A DNA stretch of 28,848 nt from Anaerolineales bacterium UBA5069 (GTDB taxonomy: Bacteria; Chloroflexota; Anaerolineae; Caldilineales; Caldilineaceae). A program made the translations under genes and the position numbers. The stretch covers positions 28,432-57,279 of the forward strand of contig DIAV01000213.1 in the NCBI GenBank assembly GCA_002415895.1. The letters run 5' to 3'. Position 1 is the first letter of the stretch, and every line of letters begins with the position of its first letter. The notes beneath the pieces were generated by a model, which saw nothing but the letters and a program-made list of their open reading frames with translations, ran no database searches and was not told where the DNA came from. Below are positions 15,174 to 24,024 of this stretch, piece after piece.

Positions 15174-16565
15174 TCACGCATCCCAATCGTCGGCATCATC
15201 GTCGGCATCATCATCCAGATCATCATCCGGATCATCTTCGTACTCGTCATCACCCGCACCCCCATAGCCCTGGCTGTCGGGATCGTGATCGTCGGCTTCC
15301 TCCAGTGCCGCGTCTTCCTCCTCCGCAGTCAGCACTGGGTCAACGTCGTCGAAGAGCATTTCTTCGAGGGCGATTTCGGCGGCTTCGACTTCTTCATCGC
15401 TACCTTCGTTGGCCATGGTGCGCAAGGCCGTGCGGGCGCGTTTACCGCCCAAATGGCCCAGCGCTTCAATGGCGGCCAGCCGTACGGCAAGCTCCTCGTC
15501 GGCGAGCATCATAATGATTTGCGGCGTGACGGCCTTGATTTCGAGTTCACCAGCGGCCAGCGCAGCCTCAACGCGCATGGCGGCGTCCGGGCTGGTCAGT
15601 TCTGCGCGCACCATGGATCGCCAGCGCGTGTCGGCGCTGCGTCCCATCGCGCGCAGGGCGCTCAGCCGCATTTCTTCTTCGGGCGCGTAGTAGGCATCTT
15701 CAATCAATTGGCGCAGGCCGGCCTCTCCAGAATAGGCCACACTCTCCAGCGCGCGTGCCTGCACCTCAACTGGTTCGCTGCTATTGTGGACAACAGCCAG
15801 CAGCGCCTCTTCGGCGCGCATAGCCATGGCCGCATCCAGTTCATCCAATTCGCCGGCCAGCACAAAGGGTCCCAATGCGCTCGCTGCCGCGGCGCGCACT
15901 TTGGTGTCCGGATCGTTGTTGAGCAGTTGCACGTACTGCCCAATCAGCGCCGGATCATCATCTTCCCATAGACCTTCGATCGCGAGCTGGCGCACGGCAG
16001 TGTCGCTATCGCGCAGGGCAATACGCAGCAACCTGCCCAACAGCAATTCGATGATATCGTCGGCCCCCGCCACCAGTTCGCGCACAACGCGGCGGCGGCG
16101 CGCTACAGGAATCTCCTCCCAGCGCGCGTCTACGGCGTCGGCCTCGACGCGCGATATATCGGAAAGCACAAAGAGATCGGCCAGCGCTACCTCGTCTGCG
16201 CTGCCAACCAGGCGCGCGAGCAGTTCGTCCACGGAGAGGCGCGCACGCGCGGCGGCCACAGGGTCAGCAAGGGGCACATGGCCCAGCTTCTCCAGGCTAT
16301 CCAGCGCCCGCAGGTCGTCCAGTTCATCGTCAACCAGATCCTCGGCAGTGCCAACAAGCATTTCGTCGCTCAGCGCGTCCTCGGCAAAGAGGGCCGCGGC
16401 AAGCAGCTCGTCCTCGCTCTGCTCTTCGTCCATATCCTCCACATCGTCAGCGGGCGCGGCGAATTGTTGATCGTTTGTGCTATCGGCGCGCTTATCGCCA
16501 TCATTGGCGGCAGGGCCGGAGCGTCTGTGGCCGCGTGCGTCGCGTTCGTTCTTCTTGGGTGTCAT
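15174..16565 (-). CDS. HEAT-repeat protein with acidic termini
   Basis: The 463-aa soluble protein has several PBS-lyase-type HEAT repeats in its central part (about 170-400). Examples are RDSDTAVRQLAIEGL, NDPDTKVRAAAASALG, AEEEMRLSALRAMG-like and DEELAVRLAAIEALGHLG. Both ends are extremely acidic: residues about 25-60, and the last 50 residues, which are mostly Asp and Glu. HEAT solenoids are protein-protein scaffolds, and acidic tails often bind basic partners or nucleic-acid-binding proteins. Partners here are unknown. ATG 16565 is preferred because the upstream extension is Arg/Cys-rich and overlaps the LysM gene; the ribosome site (GGAA) is weak. It is followed without a gap by the unknown 140-aa gene, so the two are probably coupled. 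Confidence 0.85.
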   Translation of the reverse strand: MTPKKNERDARGHRRSGPAANDGDKRADSTNDQQFAAPADDVEDMDEEQSEDELLAAALFAEDALSDEMLVGTAEDLVDDELDDLRALDSLEKLGHVPLADPVAAARARLSVDELLARLVGSADEVALADLFVLSDISRVEADAVDARWEEIPVARRRRVVRELVAGADDIIELLLGRLLRIALRDSDTAVRQLAIEGLWEDDDPALIGQYVQLLNNDPDTKVRAAAASALGPFVLAGELDELDAAMAMRAEEALLAVVHNSSEPVEVQARALESVAYSGEAGLRQLIEDAYYAPEEEMRLSALRAMGRSADTRWRSMVRAELTSPDAAMRVEAALAAGELEIKAVTPQIIMMLADEELAVRLAAIEALGHLGGKRARTALRTMANEGSDEEVEAAEIALEEMLFDDVDPVLTAEEEDAALEEADDHDPDSQGYGGAGDDEYEDDPDDDLDDDADDDADDWDA

Positions 16566-16624
16566 GATCGATTCCAACCGGTTGTTGCAAAGCAGAATTG
16601 AGGTGACTATGGCGCGTGAACGCG

Positions 16625-18688
16625 CTAGTCCTTCCAGGCAAAGCCCCACACGGCGCTCGTGGGGCTTACGGGCACGGTGGCGCTGCCGTTTGTTTCCACC
16701 ACTTCCACATACCAACGCCACTGATTGCCCATCACGTCAGACGATTTGTCACAAAAAGAGGCGGGCACGCCAACCTGCGTCACAGTTGGCGCAATATCCT
16801 GCTGAATCAGCCAGGTGATCTGCAAGTTGCCGCCCGTATCGCGCCCGTTGACGAAGCCAAGATGGACGCGGTAACTCTCGTTATCGCCCATGCCGGAAAT
16901 GGGCGACCACTCCAGCCGCCCCGCAGCACAGGCCACCGTAGCGCCATCCTGCGGGGCGCGCAGCACGGGCGCAGGATGGCGCATGCCGTTGGGTGCAGAG
17001 ACTGTTGCCGCAACTGTGGGCCGCACCGCTGTCGTTGCTGTCGCGTTGGCAACGGCGGCGGGCGTTGCCGTGGCCACAGGCGTGGCTGTGGCCGCGGGTG
17101 TGGCTGTGGCAGCAAGCGTATTTGTGGCCACCGGTGTAGGTGCAGGAATCACAAGCGTGTCGCCCGGCTGCAAACTGGCCGCCTGCGCATTACTCAAATT
17201 ATTGGCCGCCTGGAGCACCGCCAGCGGCACGCCCGTGCGGGCCGCAATACCGACCAGCGTGTCTCCCGAACGCACTGTGTAAACCGAGCCTGCGGGCGTA
17301 CCTGAAACGCCGGTTGAATTCGTACCCGGCAGCGGAATTGTGAGCGTTTGCCCCGGCTGCAGGAGCGTTGCCTCGGCCAGGGAAAGGTTGTTGGCAAGCA
17401 GCAGCGCATCCAGCGAAACGCCAAAACGCGCGGCAATGGACTGCGCAGCGTCACCCTGCACCACCGTATATGTAACGGGCGCCGGTGTGTTCGTCGGCGC
17501 GGGCGTAGCCGTCGCAGCGGTCGTTGCCGTTGGCAAAAGTGTCGCCGTGGGCGCAGTGGTGGGCGTCAGGCTGGGCGTTACTGTGAGAACCGCGTCGACG
17601 CCCTCCGCGGCAGCGCCGGACAGAGCCGACGCGGTGGCGGTCGCGACAAGGCTTTGCGCCTCGGCCGTGGCCGAAACGACCACGCTCTCCGGCAGGCTAA
17701 CAACTGGGTGCCCAGCCGTAACAACAATGGTATTCGTAACCGGCGCGGCACTCTCAGGTTGAGTATCATCAACCACACCCAGCGCGCCATTGACCGACCC
17801 GCCATCAGCCACAGTGCCATCAGCGGGCGCCACGCCAACGGGCGCTGTAGGCAGCACAGCCACCGCGTTCACATCCGGCGCGGGGATAACTTCCAGTTGC
17901 GGATCCAGTCGGGCGCTGAGGGCCGACACCCATGCCGTCGCGGCGCGTGCACGGCTGCCCACCCATCCCAGCGGATTGCCCGAGTCGCTCTGGAATGCCA
18001 TAAGCACAAGCACCAGCGCGCCCAAAACAAGCGGCAGCCCAATTGTCAGCAGGCGCGAGGGCGCTGGGCGCAGTTCGCGGCCGCAATGGGGGCATATTGT
18101 CAGCCTGCTTGATGCGCGTTGGCCACACTGGCGGCAGCGTATGACGCGCGGTTTGGCGTTCAGTTTTTCGCCGCAGGTGGGGCAGGTTTCGGTCTCGGAT
18201 GAAAGGGGGCCATTGCAGTTGGGACAGCGCAAGGCGCCATTGGGCGCACTCCGCGCCGCTTGTGCGCCAGTGACAGCATGTGCGGGCGTTGACGCCTGCG
18301 GCGCGGGCTGCATATGGGGCGCTTGATAAGCGCCCGTAGGGCCAGGCTGTGTGCGCGGCGGCCCCGGCAGGGTTGGCTGCTGCGCCGGCCAAGGCGCCGG
18401 CTGCTGCGGCGGCGCCGGCCAAGGCGCCTGCGGCGGCTGATCGACAGGCCGGCCTTGAGGACGGTCTTTGGGTGTGGGTTCAGGCTGGGTTACAGGCGGC
18501 GGATTATAGGGCTGCGGTGCATGCGCCGGGCGCACAAAGGGGCCGGGCGGCGTGGGCACAGACTGCGCCGTATCGTTCGCTGCGCTGCGATAAAATGGCG
18601 ATTGGGGCGATGCAGGCGCGCCCGCAGGCGGGCGCGGCGCGCCTGGCTCCTGGGGATGCTCTGCCTGGTTGTCAAAACCCTCAGCCAT
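16625..18688 (-). CDS. Zinc-ribbon, single-TM, double-LysM envelope protein
   Basis: The 687-aa protein has an unusual modular layout. Residues 1-150 are Pro/Gln/Ala-rich and disordered. Two zinc ribbons follow, with Cys pairs at 155/158 and 169/172, then 185/188 and 199/202. A single TM helix lies at about 212-231. Outside is a Thr/Ala/Pro linker, LysM 1 (about 407-452, starting YTVVQGD), LysM 2 (about 469-515, starting YTVRSGD) and another TATP-type linker. A C-terminal beta domain of about 110 residues has WSPISG and WRWYVEVVE strands, like fibronectin-type surface domains. LysM binds N-acetylglucosamine polymers, so the outside part should contact peptidoglycan or another glycan while the ribbons stay in the cytoplasm. 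The ribosome site is AGGAAGG before ATG 18688. The gene lies 68 bp after the RseP-like protease gene. Confidence 0.88.
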   Translation of the reverse strand: MAEGFDNQAEHPQEPGAPRPPAGAPASPQSPFYRSAANDTAQSVPTPPGPFVRPAHAPQPYNPPPVTQPEPTPKDRPQGRPVDQPPQAPWPAPPQQPAPWPAQQPTLPGPPRTQPGPTGAYQAPHMQPAPQASTPAHAVTGAQAARSAPNGALRCPNCNGPLSSETETCPTCGEKLNAKPRVIRCRQCGQRASSRLTICPHCGRELRPAPSRLLTIGLPLVLGALVLVLMAFQSDSGNPLGWVGSRARAATAWVSALSARLDPQLEVIPAPDVNAVAVLPTAPVGVAPADGTVADGGSVNGALGVVDDTQPESAAPVTNTIVVTAGHPVVSLPESVVVSATAEAQSLVATATASALSGAAAEGVDAVLTVTPSLTPTTAPTATLLPTATTAATATPAPTNTPAPVTYTVVQGDAAQSIAARFGVSLDALLLANNLSLAEATLLQPGQTLTIPLPGTNSTGVSGTPAGSVYTVRSGDTLVGIAARTGVPLAVLQAANNLSNAQAASLQPGDTLVIPAPTPVATNTLAATATPAATATPVATATPAAVANATATTAVRPTVAATVSAPNGMRHPAPVLRAPQDGATVACAAGRLEWSPISGMGDNESYRVHLGFVNGRDTGGNLQITWLIQQDIAPTVTQVGVPASFCDKSSDVMGNQWRWYVEVVETNGSATVPVSPTSAVWGFAWKD

Positions 18689-18756
18689 TTGCTCTTTGCT
18701 ACCTTCCTGCCGTCCAGCAGTGATTTCAGGAGGCGCGCGTCACGCCGCCGTGACCC

Positions 18757-20115
18757 TTACTGACCCAGGATCATGCCCCAATCGATGGTTGCATGGGGGG
18801 CGGCAATGTCGCGGAATGTGATGATGACCATGAGGCTCAGCAGTAGCATGAAGCCAATCATGTGCACCATGCCTTCGCGTTCGGGGCTCACTCGCTTGCC
18901 GCGAATCCACTCAATCAGAATAAAGAGCAGGCGACCGCCATCCAGCGCAGGCAGCGGCAGCAGATTCGTAATCGCCAGCGCCGCACTGAGCACGGCCGAA
19001 AGGCGCAGGATGGGCCACAGCACGCCATAGCTGATGCTCGAGTTGACCGCGCCGCCCACTTCGCGCGCAATGCCCACAGGGCCGGAAAGTTGCGCAGCTT
19101 CAGCGCTCATCTGCCCCATAATCAGTTTCACCGGCAGTTCCAGCACAAGCCCAATATAGCTGAAGGTATTGACAACACCCTGCCAAATGCTCTGGAAGAA
19201 AGGCATGGGTGCGAATGTTGACATAGCGCCAATCTGCACACCCAGCGCGCCCTGGCCCGCGGGCGGGTTTACGCGCGGCGTCATTTGCGTTGCCACCAGC
19301 GCTTCATCGCGCAGCACCGTCAGCGTCATTTCGGCGCCATTCTGCTGCTGCACAACGTCACCCAACTGTGTCTCCAGTGTAATTACCGTGTCATTCACTT
19401 CATAGACCAGATCGCCCGACTGCAAACCAGCCTGCTCGGCAGGGCTGGCGGGGGCGGTCTGCTCAATGCGCGTGGTCATCACACCCACGTAATCGCTGGT
19501 GTTCTCGAGGAAGGATTGCACCTGTGCGCTATCGACAGCGGGCAGCGTTGTGCTTGCGCCGTTCCGCAGCACCGTGAGGTCCACCGAGCCGGCGCTGGGC
19601 GCGCTCCACGTGGTGCGAATTGGATCAGTGGCAACGGCGTTGACAAAAGCCTCGCTGCCACCGGCCTGGAGCAGAATATCGCCCGGTTGAAGACCAATGG
19701 CCGTCGCCGTGGTCGAGGGCTGATCCACCAGTTGCGGGTAGGCAAGCAATACCTCCGAGCCGCCCACCATGAAGGAGGCAGCAAAGAGGATGATGGCCAG
19801 GACAAGGTTCATGAGCGGCCCGGCAAGGAGCGTAAATGCTCGCCCGCGCATGCTCGCGGCGTTGAACGCGCCCGAGGTCATGTCGCCGGCATCTTCACCC
19901 TTCATGCGCGCAAAGCCGCCCAGCGGCAGCAAATTGAGCGTGAAGTCGGTGCCGTCATAGCGGAAGAGCTTGGCAATGCGCGGCGGGTAGCCCATGCCGA
20001 ACTCTTCGACGACAATGCCGCTGCGGCGCGCGGCCAGGTAGTGGCCCAGCTCGTGGAAGAAGACAAGCACGCCCAGCACCAACACAAACGAAATGACTGT
20101 AATCAACGTAGACAT
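18757..20115 (-). CDS. rseP: RseP-like M50 site-2 protease
   Basis: The 452-aa membrane metalloprotease has the zinc motif HELGH at 21-25 in the first TM helix, the third ligand in LPALDGGR (Asp392), and the FNLLPLGG-like loop. It also has two PDZ-type modules in the periplasmic part, with IGLQPGDILLQAGG and AGLQSGDLVYEVND as their carboxylate-binding segments. This is the RseP/RasP/Rip1 architecture. Such enzymes cut TM segments of anti-sigma factors and signal-peptide remnants. Substrates are not evident here, although single-TM proteins (zinc-ribbon/LysM, FecR-like) lie directly downstream. The family is normally next to dxr, which is absent; the genome appears to use a mevalonate-type route. 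AAGGAAAA precedes ATG 20115. First gene of the eight-gene run. Confidence 0.93.
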   Translation of the reverse strand: MSTLITVISFVLVLGVLVFFHELGHYLAARRSGIVVEEFGMGYPPRIAKLFRYDGTDFTLNLLPLGGFARMKGEDAGDMTSGAFNAASMRGRAFTLLAGPLMNLVLAIILFAASFMVGGSEVLLAYPQLVDQPSTTATAIGLQPGDILLQAGGSEAFVNAVATDPIRTTWSAPSAGSVDLTVLRNGASTTLPAVDSAQVQSFLENTSDYVGVMTTRIEQTAPASPAEQAGLQSGDLVYEVNDTVITLETQLGDVVQQQNGAEMTLTVLRDEALVATQMTPRVNPPAGQGALGVQIGAMSTFAPMPFFQSIWQGVVNTFSYIGLVLELPVKLIMGQMSAEAAQLSGPVGIAREVGGAVNSSISYGVLWPILRLSAVLSAALAITNLLPLPALDGGRLLFILIEWIRGKRVSPEREGMVHMIGFMLLLSLMVIITFRDIAAPHATIDWGMILGQ

Positions 20116-20200
20116 TGGTTTTCCTTAATACGCCCACAAGCACGGGGTTCTGCGCGGCCGCACTTGCGGCAAGCCGCCGGCGTGCACTCTGGCTGCGCCC

Positions 20201-20209
20201 ATTCTACCA
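20201..20209 (-). promoter_or_regulatory. Candidate extended -10 promoter of the rseP cluster
   Basis: On the minus strand the sequence reads TGGTAGAAT: an extended -10 TGn followed by TAGAAT (five of six consensus positions). No good -35 is present, as is common for extended -10 promoters. The start would be near 20194, leaving a leader of about 80 nt before ATG 20115. Confidence 0.4.
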
Positions 20210-20239
20210 TATGGCGCAAAAGCATTGCTGCAAATGCAT

Positions 20240-20338
20240 CGCTAATCGCACCCGGGCCCATTGCCCGGATAGCGTTTTAGTCTACGCCAAAGCGGTGCAA
20301 CAGGCTGTAAGCGCAATCCGTAAGCGTAGAGGACGCTA
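20240..20338. other. Intergenic region with mutually exclusive stem-loops
   Basis: CCGGGC (20252-20257) pairs with GCCCGG (20263-20268), flanked by CGCTA (20240-20244) and TAGCG (20270-20274). The same TAGCG can instead pair with a second CGCTA at 20334-20338 in a larger stem, TAGCGT/TCTACGC against GCGTAGA/ACGCTA (20270-20287 with 20324-20338). The region follows the kinase stop and precedes the rseP start on the minus strand, so it may act as terminator or attenuator. On the plus strand the first hairpin is followed by TTTT, but no plus-strand gene is present. Confidence 0.45.
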
Positions 20339-20379
20339 TGCATGATCACGAATTTGTGGCCCTAAATCATTGCCATTCT

Positions 20380-21183
20380 TTATTGAACCCACGTCCCCAT
20401 ATCCGGTCGCGCCTGTGTGAGCGCGGCGTAAAGATTGCCAGGCTGCAGTCCGCTGCAGAGCAGCACCTCGGCGCCTGGCGTCTGCTCGACAAAGGCCAGC
20501 GCCTGCGTCACCTTGGCTGCCATGCCGCCGGTCACGTCTACACCGTGGCTGCCGCCCAGCCCCGCGGCCAGCGCGGGCAGCGCGTCACGCGTGAGCACAG
20601 GCACGCGCGTGGCTGTCGGGTCGCGCAGCGGGTCTGCCGTATAGATGCCATCGACCTCACCTGCCAGCACAATGCGCGCGGGGGGCAAATGCGCCGCCAG
20701 CCATGCGAAGATCTCCTCTGTGCCTGCAATCGTACCGCCGCGCACATCATCCAGTGCAACGTCGCCGTAAAGGAGCGGCACAAGCCCCACAGCCAGCGCG
20801 CGCTCAATTGCAGCAAGCGGCCCGTCGACCACCAACCCGTCCACACAGCGCAGCGCAGCACTCGGTTGAATGCTCCATGCAGGGATGCCGGCGGCGAGCA
20901 GCGCGGCGGCAACGTGGCGATTCAGACGCGCCGCAGCGTCGGCGGTCGCGGCAAAGCCATACCATTGCTCGGCAGTGTGTACGCCTGCACGCGTGCCATA
21001 CTTGCGCCCCACAACGTGGCCGAAGCTGCCCGATCCGTGCGCCACAATCAGCGCCACGTCGGGGCGGGCCGCGCGCGCAATTTCGCCGGCAAGCCGCGCG
21101 AGCACATCGGCGCGCAGCGTTTCGGGCGTGCGCTTGTCTGTAATCAGCGAGCCGCCCAGTTTGAGATAGATCACGTTGCGCAT
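20380..21183 (-). CDS. Isopentenyl phosphate kinase
   Basis: The 267-aa protein of the amino-acid-kinase fold matches isopentenyl phosphate kinase throughout. It has KLGGSLITDK (8-17) for phosphate binding, HGSGSFGHVVGRKYG with the family-specific catalytic His56, WSIQPS, LYGDVALDD, and DVTGGMAAKV near the C-terminus. The enzyme phosphorylates isopentenyl phosphate to isopentenyl diphosphate with ATP. It completes the alternative mevalonate route known in archaea and, from biochemical work, in Roseiflexus (Chloroflexota). The glutamate-kinase and UMP-kinase alternatives are unlikely because they lack the SFGH histidine. ATG 21183 lies 3 nt after the selA TGA, so translation is coupled to selA. 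No other isoprenoid gene is present; the UbiA-like gene at 7568-8596 consumes prenyl diphosphates but is far away. The product is cytoplasmic. Confidence 0.93.
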   Translation of the reverse strand: MRNVIYLKLGGSLITDKRTPETLRADVLARLAGEIARAARPDVALIVAHGSGSFGHVVGRKYGTRAGVHTAEQWYGFAATADAAARLNRHVAAALLAAGIPAWSIQPSAALRCVDGLVVDGPLAAIERALAVGLVPLLYGDVALDDVRGGTIAGTEEIFAWLAAHLPPARIVLAGEVDGIYTADPLRDPTATRVPVLTRDALPALAAGLGGSHGVDVTGGMAAKVTQALAFVEQTPGAEVLLCSGLQPGNLYAALTQARPDMGTWVQ

Positions 21184-21186
21184 GGG

Positions 21187-22620
21187 TCAGCCTGCCGTCC
21201 TAACCAGAGATGCATGCAGCGCCTCAAGCAGCAGGTCCTCCTGCTCCGGCAGCACAGTGCGCGGGTCAAAGAGCAGTTTGTCGTTCTGAATGCGGCAGAT
21301 GACCGGGGGCCGTGCGTGGCGCAGCGCCGCCGCCACGCTGTCCGGTTGGGCGGTGGAGAGCGACAACAACCAGGTGGGCAACGTTTCGCCTGGCAGGCTG
21401 CCGCCGCCCACGGCGCTTTCGCCCGCGCTCACAGACGACTCGACTCCATAACGCGCGAGCGCTAACCGCCACTTTTCTGCACGGGCATGGAGTGCATCCG
21501 GTGGGGCGGCAATCATGCGCCACACAGGCAATTCGTCGGGCGCCTGGCCGCGGTCATAGGCCCACAGCGTGGCCTCCAGCGCGGCGAGTGTACTCTTGTC
21601 CACACGCAGCGCACGCGCCAGCGGGTGGCGGCGCAGCGCCTCAATCAACGGGGCGCGCCCCACAATAATGCCTGCCTGCGGCCCGCCCAGAAGCTTGTCA
21701 CCGCTGAAGGTCACAAGGTCTGCGCCCGCGGCAACGCTCTCCTGCACCATCGGCTCGGCGGCAAGGCCATAGGTGCGCGTGTCAAGCAGCGTGCCGGAGC
21801 CGAGGTCGTCAATCAGCAGGAGGGGCACATGCGCGGCGTCATCATGCGCAATGGCCGCCATGTCGGCCAGCGTGGGCATGGCCACAAAACCTATCTGCCT
21901 GAAGTTGCTGCTGTGCACGCGCAAGAGCGCGGCCGTATCGGGGGTAATTGCGTCTGCGAAATCGCGTGGGTGCGTGCGGTTGGTCGTACCCACTTCAACC
22001 AGGCGCGCGCCACCCTGCACAAGCACATCGGGGATGCGAAAGCCTCCGCCAATCTCCACAAGCTGGCTGCGGCTAATGAGCACCTCGCGCCCCTGGCAGA
22101 AGGCCGCCAGCACAAGGTAGACCGCGGCGGCGTTGTTGTTGACGACCAGCGCATCCTCCGCGCCGGTGAGGCGTTGCAGCAGCGCGCGCGCGTGGTCGTG
22201 GCGGCTGCCGCGTGTGCCCCGTTCAAGGTCATACTCGAGGCTGCTGTAGCCCTGGCCCACCTCCGCCATGGCAGAGAGGGCGTTGGCCGAAAGGGGCGCG
22301 CGCCCCAGATTCGTATGAATGATGACACCCGTGGCGTTGATTACGGGTTGGAGCGAGCGGCGCATGCGCGCGTCAAGCAAGGCGGCCACCTGTTCGGGCC
22401 ACTGATGGGGCGCTGGTGAGGGGCTGCCCGCGCCAATCGCTGTACGTGCAGCGGCAAGCACGGCGCGCACAGCGTCCAAAAGCGCGGCATCGCCCACCTG
22501 CGCGGCCTGCGCGGCCAGCGCCGGCTCACGCAGCAGCGCATCGACAGAGGGCAGCGCACGATAGGCAGCGTGCGCTGCCTCTGTGCTGGTTGCACCCGAA
22601 TTTGCATGGTCTTGAGTCAT
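21187..22620 (-). CDS. selA: L-seryl-tRNA(Sec) selenium transferase
   Basis: The 477-aa PLP enzyme is close in length to E. coli SelA (463 aa). It carries the family block NATGVIIHTNLGRAPLS (95-111), the YSSLEYDLERGTRGSRHDH segment (125-143) and a NNNAAAVYLVL turn. The PLP-binding lysine is in FSGDKLLGGPQAG, Lys309. SelA converts Ser-tRNA(Sec) to Sec-tRNA(Sec) using selenophosphate, so the organism should make selenoproteins. selB, selC and selD are not in this window. The neighbouring tRNA is tRNA-Val, not the long tRNA-Sec. No clear ribosome site precedes ATG 22620. A poor promoter-like pair (TTGTGA, 18 bp, CATAGT) overlaps the tail of the tRNA terminator; read-through from the tRNA is also possible. 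It is followed after 3 nt by the isopentenyl phosphate kinase. Confidence 0.95.
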   Translation of the reverse strand: MTQDHANSGATSTEAAHAAYRALPSVDALLREPALAAQAAQVGDAALLDAVRAVLAAARTAIGAGSPSPAPHQWPEQVAALLDARMRRSLQPVINATGVIIHTNLGRAPLSANALSAMAEVGQGYSSLEYDLERGTRGSRHDHARALLQRLTGAEDALVVNNNAAAVYLVLAAFCQGREVLISRSQLVEIGGGFRIPDVLVQGGARLVEVGTTNRTHPRDFADAITPDTAALLRVHSSNFRQIGFVAMPTLADMAAIAHDDAAHVPLLLIDDLGSGTLLDTRTYGLAAEPMVQESVAAGADLVTFSGDKLLGGPQAGIIVGRAPLIEALRRHPLARALRVDKSTLAALEATLWAYDRGQAPDELPVWRMIAAPPDALHARAEKWRLALARYGVESSVSAGESAVGGGSLPGETLPTWLLSLSTAQPDSVAAALRHARPPVICRIQNDKLLFDPRTVLPEQEDLLLEALHASLVRTAG

Positions 22621-22683
22621 GGGCGGAAGTGTTGTTTGTGGTGCTTTGGCTGCACTATGGAGCCGCCGCCAGCGGGATCACAA

Positions 22684-22705
22684 AGGCCGGCCCTGTGGCC
22701 GGCCT
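22684..22705 (-). terminator. Terminator of tRNA-Val
   Basis: A perfect 9-bp GC-rich stem (22684-22692 with 22697-22705) closes a 4-nt loop. On the minus strand it is followed by TTTGTG. It begins 6 bp beyond the tRNA 3' end, as expected for an intrinsic terminator of a single tRNA. Confidence 0.75.
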
Positions 22706-22710
22706 CCAGT

Positions 22711-22785
<75 letters not shown>

Positions 22786-22800
22786 GCCCATAAGGGTCTT

Positions 22801-22829
22801 ACTCTACCCGGCGCGTGGCGCTTTGTCAA
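22801..22829 (-). promoter_or_regulatory. Sigma-70 promoter of tRNA-Val
   Basis: On the minus strand a perfect TTGACA (22829-22824) and TAGAGT (22806-22801) are separated by 17 bp. The start would be near 22794, about nine nt before the tRNA 5' end. It lies in the gap after the ABC ATPase stop. Confidence 0.78.
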
Positions 22830-22868
22830 ACAAAAGTGCGGCGCTGCGACAAGGCAGCATAGGGCGCG

Positions 22869-23984
<1,116 letters not shown>

Positions 23985-24024
23985 AAGTGCTCTTGCGCCA
24001 GGGTGGGTTAGGTGGAAGAAGATA

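Noticed and set aside
15174..15260. Repeated ATC/CAT triplets
   Set aside because: They encode the Asp-rich C-terminal tail of the HEAT-repeat protein.
13332..15971. Very long plus-strand open frame (879 codons)
   Set aside because: It is antisense to four genes with clear family motifs and reads as Arg/His/Gln-rich low-quality sequence without any domain. GC-rich antisense frames are often stop-free.
16981..17140. Repetitive GC-rich stretch resembling a tandem repeat
   Set aside because: It encodes the Thr/Ala/Pro linker of the LysM protein; the repetition follows from the amino-acid composition and is not an independent DNA repeat.
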